The notes under the pieces were generated by a model. The model saw only the letters and a program-made list of their open reading frames with translations. It made no database searches and was not told the origin of the DNA. Shown here piece by piece: positions 45,471-54,315 of a DNA stretch of 64,000 nt. A program made the position numbers and the translations under genes. The DNA is taken from the NCBI GenBank assembly GCA_019115765.1, contig DXCZ01000095.1, forward strand, positions 31,065 to 95,064. Direction: 5' to 3'. Each line of letters opens with the position of its first letter. The first letter of the stretch is position 1. Origin of the DNA: Candidatus Mediterraneibacter stercoripullorum (GTDB taxonomy: Bacteria > Bacillota > Clostridia > Lachnospirales > Lachnospiraceae).

Positions 45471-46166
45471 CTATACTGTGACTTTTGTTCCTGTAAAATT
45501 ACCACTCATGGTCTCAACAATACTGTTTTCTTCATTAAGCCCGAATACGAGCATCGGCATCTTATTTTCAAGACAGAGGATCGACGCCGTAAGATCCACT
45601 GCTGCAAGTTTCTTGTCGATCACTTCCTGGATGGATATCTCATCGTACTTTACAGCATTCGGATTTACCTTCGGATCACTGTCATAAATTCCGTCGATGG
45701 CTTTCGCCAGAAGCATTGCGTCCGCTTCAATCTCGATGGCTCGTAAAACCGCCCCTGTGTCAGTTGAAAAGTACGGATGTCCGGTACCGCCCGCGAAGAA
45801 GATCACTTTGCCCTCATTCAGCGCCTCCAACGCCGCATCCTTTGAGAACAGGGATGTAAAGGAGCCGCACACAAACGGAGTGAACACCTCTGTCTTCATA
45901 CCTACATGTCTGAAAATATCCGATACATAGATACAATTCATCACTGTTGCCAGCATCCCGATCTGATCTGCCTTTGTGCGGTCAATTGTCTCGCTTGTAC
46001 GTCCTCGCCAGAAATTACCGCCGCCTGTAACAATTGCCACCTGAATCCCGTCGTCGACAAGCTTCTTGACCTGTTCCGCAACACCGATGCATGTAGCTTC
46101 GTCAAAACCTGTCTTTTTATCTCCTGCGAGGGCTTCCCCGCTCAGCTTAAGTAGTACTCTTTTCAT
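45471..46166 (-). CDS. pyrH: UMP kinase
   Basis: 231 residues of the amino-acid-kinase fold: MKRVLLKLSGEALAG, VTGGGNFWRG, DQIGMLATVMN, DTGAVLRAIEIEADAMLLAKAIDGIYDSDP. It phosphorylates UMP to UDP. Start at 46166 with AAAGGAG upstream; the longer frame is rejected. Co-transcribed with frr. Confidence 0.97.
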   Translation of the reverse strand: MKRVLLKLSGEALAGDKKTGFDEATCIGVAEQVKKLVDDGIQVAIVTGGGNFWRGRTSETIDRTKADQIGMLATVMNCIYVSDIFRHVGMKTEVFTPFVCGSFTSLFSKDAALEALNEGKVIFFAGGTGHPYFSTDTGAVLRAIEIEADAMLLAKAIDGIYDSDPKVNPNAVKYDEISIQEVIDKKLAAVDLTASILCLENKMPMLVFGLNEENSIVETMSGNFTGTKVTV

Positions 46167-46192
46167 TATAGTAAACTCCTTTGATTTGTCTG

Positions 46193-47779
46193 CTAAAATG
46201 AAGTATAACATAAGTTTTCCAATTTGTCATGTATATATCCCGCATCCCTTTCATCTGTCATAACAGTCAGCCGGTCTCCCGCCATAAGCCTTGTCCTTCC
46301 GCGGGGAATCATCTCTTTTCCATCCCGTTCAAGAGCTACAAGAAGACAGTTATTCGGCCAGTGGATTTCCATGACTGTGCGGTCTTCGAGAACCGAACCG
46401 CTCATGATGACAAATTCGCTTAAGACTTTCTGGCTGCCCGCTCCATTCCCCTGTCTTCCGCCGTCTCCGCCCGTCTCATTTTTCTTTCCGTCCAGCAAAC
46501 GGTTCAGCAGGCTCTCATAGATCGGTTCTGACTTTAACAGAGTAGCCGTGATATACGCTGCAACGGAAACGACCGCAAGGGAAAGCATCTGGCTTACAGA
46601 ACCTGACATTTCAAAAAGCAGAATGATCCCGGTGATCGGAGCCCTTACAATAGCAGTAAAGAATCCAGCCATGGCAAGCAGTACAAAATTGTTGATATAT
46701 ACCGGATCCAGTCCGAACAATTCCACTCCGGTCATGGCAAAAGCTCCTCCGATCAGTGCGCCGAGGATCAAAAGAGGAAAGAATATTCCGCCCGGAGCCC
46801 CGGAACCGAAACTGACCGCGGAGAACAGGAATTTCACTACAAATGTCAGAATGACAAGCTGCAGTACCATCTCTCCGTCTGTGAGCGACACGATCAGGTC
46901 GCCGCCGCTTCCCAGCACGGAAGGCATCAAAAGCCCCAGCACTCCTGCAGCCAGAAACGCGATCATCAGTCTCGTAGTCTCATTCAGACATTTCGGTTTC
47001 TTATAAAGTTCCTGTGCTTTTATCATAACTTTATTGTAAAACGAGCCCAGTAGCCCGAGAATCACTCCAAGGACGAGCAGCATCCAGTAATAATTCTGAG
47101 GCAGTACATGTTCAAGTTCAAATTGAAAGACCGGGTCTATCCCCATAATATGCGAGCAGATATAATCCGCTGTTACAGAAGCCGTCATCACGGAGATGAG
47201 CAGACTGACGGAAAACCCTTTGTGGATCTCCTCCAGCGCAAACATCACTCCTGCCAGAGGCGCGTGAAACGCTGCCGCCAGTCCCGCACTCGCTCCGCAG
47301 GTCATGAGATACCGCTCCTCCGTCTTTTCCCGGTCAAAAAGTCTGGAAATTCCCTGTCCTCCCATAGCTCCCAACTGGATTGACGGGCCTTCCCGCCCCA
47401 GTGAGAGACCACCGAACAGGCAGAGAAATCCGCCGATAAATTTGGCCGGAAGAACACGCTTCCAATTCTGGCTTAATTTCCCCATCACTTCGCCCTCTAC
47501 CTGGGGGATACCGCTGCCCGAGATCATAGGCTCCCATTTTACCAGGCAGCCGACCAGCACTGCCAGCAGGAGCAGCACGACAAACCATCCCAGAATCCGA
47601 AGCGGATGGCCGTTTATGTATCCGAGAATCTGATTGAGCCACTGCCCCGCAAAAGTGAGGGCAATCCGGTAGAACATCACGATCAGCCCCGAGACGACTC
47701 CTACAAGAAGTCCTTCACCTATCAGAATAACAGGGAATCTCTGTGCCCTTTTCAATGTATGCGACGTATCTTTTTTCAT
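46193..47779 (-). CDS. ClC-family chloride/proton antiporter with C-terminal RCK_C domain
   Basis: 528 residues. Selectivity motifs GSGIPQ and GREGPSIQ (gating Glu130), the proton-path EE pair in FALEEIHKGF (183-184), GSGAPGGIFFPLL, and EPIYESLL with the central tyrosine. Presence of both glutamates suggests an H+/Cl- exchanger rather than a channel. A Gly/Asn-rich linker (about 440-455) leads to a TrkA-C-like cytoplasmic domain (about 455-525; SGSVLEDRTVMEIHWPNNCLLVALERDGKEMIPRGRTRLMAGDRLTVMTDER). Next to lrgBA, upstream of pyrH. Confidence 0.92.
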   Translation of the reverse strand: MKKDTSHTLKRAQRFPVILIGEGLLVGVVSGLIVMFYRIALTFAGQWLNQILGYINGHPLRILGWFVVLLLLAVLVGCLVKWEPMISGSGIPQVEGEVMGKLSQNWKRVLPAKFIGGFLCLFGGLSLGREGPSIQLGAMGGQGISRLFDREKTEERYLMTCGASAGLAAAFHAPLAGVMFALEEIHKGFSVSLLISVMTASVTADYICSHIMGIDPVFQFELEHVLPQNYYWMLLVLGVILGLLGSFYNKVMIKAQELYKKPKCLNETTRLMIAFLAAGVLGLLMPSVLGSGGDLIVSLTDGEMVLQLVILTFVVKFLFSAVSFGSGAPGGIFFPLLILGALIGGAFAMTGVELFGLDPVYINNFVLLAMAGFFTAIVRAPITGIILLFEMSGSVSQMLSLAVVSVAAYITATLLKSEPIYESLLNRLLDGKKNETGGDGGRQGNGAGSQKVLSEFVIMSGSVLEDRTVMEIHWPNNCLLVALERDGKEMIPRGRTRLMAGDRLTVMTDERDAGYIHDKLENLCYTSF

Positions 47780-47832
47780 TTTTCCCTACTCCCTATAATC
47801 GAAACCGCACCCGGTGGTCATCTGTAAACCTG

Positions 47833-48513
47833 TTACAGCACCAGCATCGAAAACAATACAGTAATAATCCCGCAGATGCCAATGGCGAGCCCGCTCATCG
47901 CACCTTCTATCTCGCCCAGTTCAATCGCCTTGGACGTTCCCACTGCATGGCTGGAAGCTCCGATAGCAAGGCCTGCCGCCACCGGATCTGCCACACGGAA
48001 CAGCCGGATAAGAAGCGGCGCGAAGATTCCTCCCAGAATTCCTGTAAATATTACCGCCACAACTGTGATAGGCACCATTCCGCCCGCCGGTTCTGCAATG
48101 CTGACGGCAATCGGCGTAGTCACTGATTTCGGCAGCAGTGACACCGTCAGACTTTCCTCTAATCCGAACAGGCGGCACAGCAGGTACACACTGCCCATGG
48201 ATGTTGCGGACCCGGCGGCGCAGCCGATCAGAATCGGAAACCAGTACTGCTTCAGGATCTGAAGTTTTGTGTAAACCGCAACTGCCAGACATGCAGTTGC
48301 AGGCGCAAGAAACATATTGATAATCTCGCCGCCTTTATTATAATCCTCATAAGGTATTTTGAAAATAAGCAGTACTGCTGACACCAGAACAATGGCAATG
48401 ATCAGAGGATTGCAGAACGGCGTTTTAAACTTCTGGTTCAGCTTTACCCCTATACCGAAGGCGATTACACTCAAAGCTACTCCAAAATACGGAGATGAAA
48501 ATACTTCACTCAC
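47833..48513 (-). CDS. lrgB: LrgB/CidB family membrane protein
   Basis: 226 residues with about 6-7 hydrophobic segments. Family blocks: PYFGVALSVIAFGIGVKLNQKFKTPFCNPLIIAI, KSVTTPIAVSIAEPAGGMVPITVVAVIFTGILGG and the C-terminal GLAIGASSHAVGTSKAIELGEIEGAMSGLAIGI. LrgAB/CidAB proteins act in murein hydrolase control and in pyruvate or lactate-related export in other Firmicutes. Overlaps the end of lrgA by 8 nt. Confidence 0.95.
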   Translation of the reverse strand: MSEVFSSPYFGVALSVIAFGIGVKLNQKFKTPFCNPLIIAIVLVSAVLLIFKIPYEDYNKGGEIINMFLAPATACLAVAVYTKLQILKQYWFPILIGCAAGSATSMGSVYLLCRLFGLEESLTVSLLPKSVTTPIAVSIAEPAGGMVPITVVAVIFTGILGGIFAPLLIRLFRVADPVAAGLAIGASSHAVGTSKAIELGEIEGAMSGLAIGICGIITVLFSMLVL

Positions 48514-48871
48514 TCTTTTTTCTCCTCTCTATCAACCGGATTGTCAGCCTGACACTCCATGCCGTAACTGCAAACGTAACTATTGTAGAAATGACACAGA
48601 TGATCACAAGCTGTATCCACGTACTTTTAAGCACATCAAAATAATTAATGATGCTCACTCCCGCAGGCACAAAGAAAAAAGCCATATTTTCCAGAAGAAA
48701 ATCCGCCTTTTCCTGAATATGTTCAATTTTCAGCGCACCTGTAAACAGGCAGATAAACAAGAGGATCATACCGATCACACTTGCGGGGAAGGCAACCGGC
48801 AGAATCTTTTCCACCAGAATACTCAGCCAGCACACGGCAAAGATAATTCCGATCTGTCTTATGATTTTCAT
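48506..48871 (-). CDS. lrgA: LrgA/CidA family holin-like protein
   Basis: 121 residues, four predicted membrane helices, with the CidA/LrgA signature LPVAFPASVIGMILLFICLFTGALK and ENMAFFFVPAGVSIINYFDVL. Holin-like partner of LrgB. Overlapping stop/start indicates a lrgA-lrgB operon. It is divergent from aroF. Confidence 0.94.
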   Translation of the reverse strand: MKIIRQIGIIFAVCWLSILVEKILPVAFPASVIGMILLFICLFTGALKIEHIQEKADFLLENMAFFFVPAGVSIINYFDVLKSTWIQLVIICVISTIVTFAVTAWSVRLTIRLIERRKKSE

Positions 48872-48904
48872 ATAAACTTATTCCCTTTCTTATTATTAAA
48901 ACTG

Positions 48905-49021
48905 TTGACAATCCTATTTCTATGATTTATGATACTATTGTTTTCGCACTTTAAACAACTAAAATTTTACAGTGCGAAGTTACTGTTGCAAATATAACAG
49001 TTCAATTCATCTGATTGTCAA
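48905..49021. promoter_or_regulatory. Divergent control region, lrgA (minus) and aroF (plus)
   Basis: Plus-strand promoter TTGACA (48905-48910)-N17-TATGAT (48928-48933) for aroF. The mirror-image GATTGTCAA (49013-49021) gives a minus-strand TTGACA for lrgA. Between them TTCGCACT (48943-48950) and AGTGCGAA (48971-48978) form an inverted repeat centred near the symmetry axis. The layout suggests shared control of the two units. Confidence 0.6.
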
Positions 49022-49063
49022 AAACACCTTTCTATTATATAGGAAACCGGAGGAAAAGCAAGA

Positions 49064-50077
49064 ATGATTATTGTATTAAAGCCGCACACATCAGAAGAAA
49101 ATATCACGCGTGTTGAAAATCTGGTAAAAAACAGGGGGCTTGACACCCATGTAGTTCGTGGTACCGAGATGACTATCATCGGATGTATCGGTGACACTAC
49201 GCTGATCGATCCCCGCCTTTTTGAAGTAGATAGTTCTGTCGATAAAGTCATGCATGTGCAGGAGCCGTACAAACTGGCAAACCGCGCATTTCACCCCGAG
49301 GACTCTGTGATAGACGTCTCGGGAGTCAAATTCGGAGGCGGACATCTCGGACTGATTGCAGGTCCATGCTCTGTGGAATCATTTGACCAGGTCCTGGAAG
49401 TTGCAAAAGCTGTCAAAGCCTCCGGTGCCACTATGCTCCGCGGAGGGGCATTTAAACCGAGGACCAGTCCGTACTCTTTCCAGGGACTCGGACTTGAAGG
49501 TCTCGATATCCTCTGCGCGGTCAGGGACGAGGTAGGACTCCCGATCGTAACCGAGCTGATGTCCCCTCAATACCTGGATGTCTTCAATGAGAAAGTAGAT
49601 CTCATCCAGATCGGAGCCCGCAATATGCAGAACTTCGACCTGCTCAAACAGCTCGGCCAGGTTGACCGTCCGATTCTCTTAAAGCGCGGACTGAACGCGA
49701 CTTATGAAGAGTGGATCATGTCCGCCGAATACATCATGGCTTCAGGAAACGAGAATGTTATTCTCTGCGAAAGAGGAATCCGTACTTTTGAATCATTTAC
49801 CCGCAACACACTCGATCTGCAGAGCATTCCTGTGCTCCACAAAAAGACACATCTTCCGGTTGTCGTAGATCCAAGCCACGCCGGCGGAAAGTGGTGGCTC
49901 GTAGAGCCGATGGCTAAGGCTGCCGTGGCTGCCGGAGCAGACGGGCTCATGATCGAAGTCCACAATGATCCGGAGTGCGCACTCTGCGACGGAGCACAGT
50001 CCCTGAAACCGGAAAAATACGACGGGCTGCTGCAGCAGGTGAAACAGATTGCGGAAGTTGTAGGAAAAACTCTGTAA
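49064..50077 (+). CDS. aroF: 3-deoxy-7-phosphoheptulonate synthase (DAHP synthase)
   Basis: 337 residues of the type I beta (KDOPS-like) class: an N-terminal ferredoxin-like/ACT-type regulatory domain (1-75; MIIVLKPHTSEENITRVENLVKNRGLDTHVV) and a TIM barrel with IAGPCSVES, LRGGAFKPRTSPYSFQGLG, IGARNMQN, LLKRGL and the DPSHAGGKWWLVEP metal site. It condenses PEP and erythrose 4-phosphate at the head of the shikimate pathway. AGGAGG-like GGAGG 8 nt upstream. aroB follows after 59 bp. Confidence 0.96.
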   Translation: MIIVLKPHTSEENITRVENLVKNRGLDTHVVRGTEMTIIGCIGDTTLIDPRLFEVDSSVDKVMHVQEPYKLANRAFHPEDSVIDVSGVKFGGGHLGLIAGPCSVESFDQVLEVAKAVKASGATMLRGGAFKPRTSPYSFQGLGLEGLDILCAVRDEVGLPIVTELMSPQYLDVFNEKVDLIQIGARNMQNFDLLKQLGQVDRPILLKRGLNATYEEWIMSAEYIMASGNENVILCERGIRTFESFTRNTLDLQSIPVLHKKTHLPVVVDPSHAGGKWWLVEPMAKAAVAAGADGLMIEVHNDPECALCDGAQSLKPEKYDGLLQQVKQIAEVVGKTL

Positions 50078-50089
50078 ATTTCCGGAAAA

Positions 50090-50122
50090 GGGGACAGGTA
50101 CTTTTTTCCAGCATTTTCTGAC
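50090..50122 (+). repeat. REP-like GGGGACAGGTAC repeat, copy 2
   Basis: GGGGACAGGTACTTTTTTCC followed by a CATTTTCTGAC segment, in the aroF-aroB gap. The same core and CATTTTCTGA tail appear in inverse orientation after aroB. Confidence 0.8.
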
Positions 50123-50136
50123 TAAAGGAGAAAAAA

Positions 50137-51192
50137 ATGAAATTAACAGTTAATTTAGGTGAGAACTCATATCCCATTTTTATTCAAAATGGGATTCTCG
50201 CAAAAACGGGAGAATACATTTCTCAGGTATTTCACGGAAAACGGATCATGATCGTTGCTGATGACAATGTATTTCCTTTATATGGTAAAATCATTGCTGA
50301 TTCTCTCAAAGAATACGAGTGTCACAGCCTTGTTCTTCCCCACGGAGAACCTACCAAAAGTTTCGATACTCTTCCCAGAATATATTCAGCATTTCTTGAG
50401 GCAGGGCTGACCCGGAGCGATCTGGTCATCGCACTGGGCGGAGGAGTCATCGGTGATCTTGCAGGTTTTGCTGCAGCCAGCTATCTGCGTGGAGTCAAAC
50501 TGGTGCAGATTCCCACTTCTCTTCTGGCACAGGTGGATTCATCCGTAGGCGGCAAGGTCGCTGTGGATCTGCCGGAGGGGAAAAACCTTGTGGGCGCTTT
50601 CTTTCATCCGAAAATGGTCCTTATCGATCCGGACGTCCTGAACACGCTTCCCGACCATTTTATCAGCGATGGCATGGGCGAAGTCATCAAATACGGATGT
50701 ATCAAAGATGCTGAGCTCTTCGAAACCCTGTGCAGCCGCAGTTCCTTTGAAGACCTGAAGCCTGATCTGGTATCCGTTATCGCCAGATGCGTGGATATCA
50801 AACGGGTTGTAGTTGAGGCCGATCAGTTCGACACAGGCGAGCGAATGCTTCTGAACTTCGGACATACCCTGGCACACACCATCGAGCAGTACTATCATTA
50901 CAACAGAGAAAGCCACGGGGAAGCTGTCGGGATCGGAATGTTCCAGATCACAAAAATGTCGGAAGAAAAAGGGTTGACCGAACCAGGCTGTGCCGAAAAA
51001 ATCCAGAAAACTCTTAAAAACTACGGTCTTCCGTTCTCCTGCGGGCTGCCGCTCTCCGCTCTGACAGGAGCCATTAAACTGGACAAGAAAAATCTGAATG
51101 GGAATCTGAACGTTGTCTTGCTGAAATCCATCGGCAGCAGCTATGTTTATCCCACAGATATTAGCTTTTTCACCGGCGTAGATCTTATATGA
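50137..51192 (+). CDS. aroB: 3-dehydroquinate synthase
   Basis: 351 residues. NAD site GGGVIGDLAGFAA (about 105-117), QIPTSLLAQVDSSVGGKVAVDLPEGKNLVGAFFHPKMVLID, zinc ligands in GEVIKYG and LNFGHTLAHTIEQ. It makes dehydroquinate from DAHP, the step after aroF. AAAGGAG before ATG. Flanked by inverted copies of the GGGACAGGTAC repeat. Confidence 0.97.
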   Translation: MKLTVNLGENSYPIFIQNGILAKTGEYISQVFHGKRIMIVADDNVFPLYGKIIADSLKEYECHSLVLPHGEPTKSFDTLPRIYSAFLEAGLTRSDLVIALGGGVIGDLAGFAAASYLRGVKLVQIPTSLLAQVDSSVGGKVAVDLPEGKNLVGAFFHPKMVLIDPDVLNTLPDHFISDGMGEVIKYGCIKDAELFETLCSRSSFEDLKPDLVSVIARCVDIKRVVVEADQFDTGERMLLNFGHTLAHTIEQYYHYNRESHGEAVGIGMFQITKMSEEKGLTEPGCAEKIQKTLKNYGLPFSCGLPLSALTGAIKLDKKNLNGNLNVVLLKSIGSSYVYPTDISFFTGVDLI

Positions 51193-51204
51193 CCGATTTG
51201 TTCC

Positions 51205-51297
51205 GGGACAGGCGCTTTTCCCTGTTTACAGAAAATTCAGAAAATGGGAGAAAAAAGTACCTGTCCCTTTTTCCTCCCATTTTCTGACAACTCAAAG
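51205..51297. repeat. REP-like element, GGGACAGG family, copy 3
   Basis: GGGACAGGCGCTTTT (51205-51219) faces AAAAAGTACCTGTCCC ending at 51267. A competing inverted repeat, TCAGAAAATGGGAG with CTCCCATTTTCTGA (ending near 51288), encloses the right arm. It lies between convergent aroB and the 2-hydroxyacid dehydrogenase gene, reaching the end of the latter, and may terminate both. Confidence 0.8.
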
Positions 51298-52275
51298 AAC
51301 TGTCCAAGGATCTTCTTTTCCCTCTGCTCTCAGCATACAGCTCTCAATAGAATGTTTCACCATATCGCTGACTGCCTGATCTGTATAGAATGCCATATGC
51401 GGCGTCACGATCACGTTAGGGAACCCTCTGAGGATATAGAGATCTCGTTTGCTCAACACATCGGATTTCAGGTCATAATAATACATTCCAAATTCATCTT
51501 CGATAACGTCAAGGCCTGCCGCACCTACCCTGCCCGATTCCAGTGCGCTGATCAAGGCCTTTGTATCAATCAGCCCGCCTCTTGCGGTATTGATGATCAC
51601 AACACCGTCCTTCATCTTCCTGAAAGCGGCTTCGTCCAGAAGGTGGAAGTTCTCTTCTTCCAGAGGCATATGAAGGGTGATCAGGTCGCATTCACTGAAA
51701 ATAGTCTCCAGATCTGAATACTGCGCATGTGCTTTCACAGACTCGTTCTCATATTTGTCATAGGCCAGTATCCTGCATCCGAAGCCGGACAGATCACGTA
51801 TTACCGAGCGTCCGATCCTTCCGGTTCCAAGAACTCCCACCGTAAAGTTAGGAAGCTCCCTCCCCTGGATGCCGGGCAGCGAAAAATCATTGATTTCTTC
51901 CCTCTGCATGATCCGTTTCATCTTCCTGACGGACATGAGCATGAGCATGACCGTATAGTCAGCCACACACTCCGGGGAATAGGAAACGTTACTCACCTGA
52001 ATCCCGAACTTTCTCGCCGCATCCAGATCCACATGATCAAATCCGACAGTGCGTGTAGAGATCATCTTCACGCCAATCTCATGGAACCGCTCCATAAGCC
52101 GGGCGTCAATCTTCGAAGTAATGATACTGATATACTCATATCCCGCAGCCAGATGAGCATTCTCCAGAGTCGGAGGCTCCGTCGTGATTCCCAGCTCTAC
52201 ACCGTACTCCTTTGAAAATTTTTGAAAATACTCTGCCTCGTCAAACTCTCTGTAATTGTAAACAAAAATCCTCAT
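51292..52275 (-). CDS. D-2-hydroxyacid dehydrogenase (D-lactate dehydrogenase type)
   Basis: 327 residues. Rossmann motif GVLGTGRIGRSV (147-158), catalytic Arg232 (NTARGGL), Glu261 (LDVIEDE) and His293 (TPHMAFYTD), spaced as in D-lactate dehydrogenase. The insert EFGMYYYDLKSDVLSKRDLYILRGFPNVIVTPH resembles the D-LDH/VanH/hydroxyisocaproate branch. It reduces a 2-keto acid (pyruvate or branched-chain) with NADH; substrate not decidable. Single gene. Confidence 0.92.
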   Translation of the reverse strand: MRIFVYNYREFDEAEYFQKFSKEYGVELGITTEPPTLENAHLAAGYEYISIITSKIDARLMERFHEIGVKMISTRTVGFDHVDLDAARKFGIQVSNVSYSPECVADYTVMLMLMSVRKMKRIMQREEINDFSLPGIQGRELPNFTVGVLGTGRIGRSVIRDLSGFGCRILAYDKYENESVKAHAQYSDLETIFSECDLITLHMPLEEENFHLLDEAAFRKMKDGVVIINTARGGLIDTKALISALESGRVGAAGLDVIEDEFGMYYYDLKSDVLSKRDLYILRGFPNVIVTPHMAFYTDQAVSDMVKHSIESCMLRAEGKEDPWTVL

Positions 52276-52326
52276 AAATTACTCTGCCTTCTTTCTGCCA
52301 GTATTTCATTAATAAGCTGATAACCT

Positions 52327-53121
52327 TCAGCCAATCAACCCATAATGCCGGAGCGCGTACGCGATTCCGCCGTCCTCTACAGTCCGCGTCACAAACTCTG
52401 TATACGGTTCAAGGACATCCGCATGTTTTCCCATAGCGATAGCATGATCCGCATATACAAACATAGGCAGGTCATTGCCACTGTCGCCGAACACATAAGC
52501 CCTCTCCTTCGGGATATCCAGTTTCTTTAAAATGTATTCGCAGGCCGTGGCCTTGGAATATCCCTTCTGTACAATCTCATAAGCTCCCCCGCCCCGGTCT
52601 ATCACATCCATGTCCTCCGAGACAAAAGAAAAAAATCCATCCAGATCACTTCTGTCATCACTGTAGATAAACACCTTGTCAAAAGTAAATCCTCCTCGTT
52701 CAAGAGGTTTCTCCATCCCCATCCCCCGGTTCCGGAAATATCTCCTGGACTGCTCCAGATCGTCGAACCGGGTCATCCGCTCCGGGAAATAAACATCCTC
52801 AATTCCTTCGGCAACACAGCCTACACTGCACTCTCCCGCCTTCCGGATGATCGATTCGCCTCTCTCTTCATTAATGGAACGGGAGAATATGAGCTGTTCC
52901 CGGAAGATCAGATATGTCCCGCATCCGCACAGATATCCATCGAATCCGATACGGGTTATCTCCGCAGGAAGACTGCTTACCGTTCTCCCCGTATTGATAA
53001 ACAGCAGATGTCCCGCTGCCTGAGCCGCCTTCAGAGCCGTCACGGCACTTTCAGGCACTGTGCGCGTGTTCTCGCTCAGGATCGTCCCGTCTATATCAAA
53101 AAATAAGACTGCCCTATTCAT
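52327..53121 (-). CDS. HAD-IIB (Cof-type) phosphatase
   Basis: 264 residues. HAD motif I FFDIDGTIL (7-15; Asp9/Asp11), motif II NTGR, motif III Lys in KGYSKATACEYILKKL, and motif IV FGDSGNDLPMF. Cof-type cap between motifs II and III. Likely a sugar-phosphate or cofactor phosphatase; substrate unknown. It lies 51 bp upstream of the D-2-hydroxyacid dehydrogenase, possibly co-transcribed. Confidence 0.92.
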   Translation of the reverse strand: MNRAVLFFDIDGTILSENTRTVPESAVTALKAAQAAGHLLFINTGRTVSSLPAEITRIGFDGYLCGCGTYLIFREQLIFSRSINEERGESIIRKAGECSVGCVAEGIEDVYFPERMTRFDDLEQSRRYFRNRGMGMEKPLERGGFTFDKVFIYSDDRSDLDGFFSFVSEDMDVIDRGGGAYEIVQKGYSKATACEYILKKLDIPKERAYVFGDSGNDLPMFVYADHAIAMGKHADVLEPYTEFVTRTVEDGGIAYALRHYGLIG

Positions 53122-53267
53122 TCTGCCCTCTCCTGTGACTCTTACTAAATTTCCTCTAACACTTTATCACTCTTTTCCGCAAATGTCCACTCACATCCAC
53201 AGGTAATACGCATCTTTTCTCCACTTCTCTCATATATATCTACAAACAAGAAAACTGTGTAAAATCC

Positions 53268-54140
53268 ATGAAAAAATATCTTTCCAGACTTATTTACAAT
53301 AAGGCCTTCCCCTTTCTGAAAAAATATATTCTCACCCGCAGCGCCGCTTTCACGCTCCTGCTCTTTATCTGCTTCTATAGCGCTGGAGCGGCAGCCGGAT
53401 ATATTTCAAGCCAATACAACAACAGATACAACAATATATCTATAGCTGCTTCTGCAGAGGGAAATTGGGGACTCAGCTTCCAGGAGGAAGGAGCTGCGCC
53501 CGTGGGCAACGCCACCATCCAGGAACTGGATCAATTTGATGCCTATTATGCCCAAGATACAGAAGATAAGGTTCTGTACCTTACCTTCGACGCAGGCTAT
53601 GAAAACGGAAATACTGCCCCCATTCTGGATGCTCTGAAAAAACACAATGTCTCCGCCACTTTCTTCGTAGTCGGCACATACATAGATTCAGAGCCGGAAC
53701 TGATCCGACGTATGGTCGAAGAGGGTCACTCCGTAGGCAATCACACCTGGCATCACCCGGATATGTCCCAGATTTCTACAACGGAAACCTTTCAGAAGGA
53801 ACTGGAATATGTAGAAAATGCCTACAGAGAAGCTACAGGGCAGGAAATGACGAAATTCTACAGGCCGCCCCAGGGGAAATACAGCGAAACGAATCTGAAG
53901 ATGGCACAGGAGCTTGGATACAAGACCTTCTTCTGGAGTCTGGCTTATGTAGACTGGTATCAGGATGACCAGCCCACCAGGGAAGAAGCTTTCGATAAGC
54001 TGCTGGGAAGAATCCATCCGGGCGCTATTGTCCTGCTTCACAGCACCAGCAGCACCAATGCCGAGATCATGGATGAACTGTTGACTAAATGGGAAGAAAT
54101 GGGGTACAGTATCCGTCCGCTGAGCGAAATATGCAGCTGA
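53268..54140 (+). CDS. PdaA-like polysaccharide deacetylase
   Basis: 290 residues. One N-terminal membrane anchor (about 27-48) and a NodB domain with LTFDAGYENGNTAPILDAL (105-123), NHTWHHPDM (H159, H163), YRPPQGKYS, FFWSLAYVDW and GAIVLLHS. Overall it matches PdaA, the muramic acid deacetylase for spore-cortex delta-lactam formation, more than chitooligosaccharide deacetylases. The second Asp of the usual TFDDG is Ala here (Asn in Bacillus PdaA). No clear ribosome site precedes the ATG, so the start is the weak point. Confidence 0.88.
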   Translation: MKKYLSRLIYNKAFPFLKKYILTRSAAFTLLLFICFYSAGAAAGYISSQYNNRYNNISIAASAEGNWGLSFQEEGAAPVGNATIQELDQFDAYYAQDTEDKVLYLTFDAGYENGNTAPILDALKKHNVSATFFVVGTYIDSEPELIRRMVEEGHSVGNHTWHHPDMSQISTTETFQKELEYVENAYREATGQEMTKFYRPPQGKYSETNLKMAQELGYKTFFWSLAYVDWYQDDQPTREEAFDKLLGRIHPGAIVLLHSTSSTNAEIMDELLTKWEEMGYSIRPLSEICS

Positions 54141-54204
54141 ATGAGCGAATAGGAAAGCGCTTATTCCGTTTGGCATATCCGCGCCCCGCCGGGCCGCTGC
54201 CATC

Positions 54205-54284
54205 GAAAGCGAGCGGCCTGCCAGCATCAGGAGGCTTATGAAGACCATGTTTCATGATCCACCTCCTGATGTTGACAGGCCGTT
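54205..54284. terminator. Hairpin between convergent pdaA-like and ribulokinase genes
   Basis: GGCCTGCCAGCATCAGGAGG on the left pairs imperfectly with CCTCCTGATGTTGACAGGCC on the right across a loop of about 25 nt, then TTTCTCT on the plus strand. A probable terminator for the pdaA-like gene, perhaps also for the ara operon. Confidence 0.6.
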
Positions 54285-54315
54285 TCTCTATAGTGCCAGA
54301 ATATGATGCCGCAGA

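Noticed and set aside
50078..51300. aroB region as an insertion sequence
   Set aside because: Inverted repeats flank aroB, but there is no transposase and aroF-aroB is a natural pathway pair; kept as a finding, not called a mobile element.
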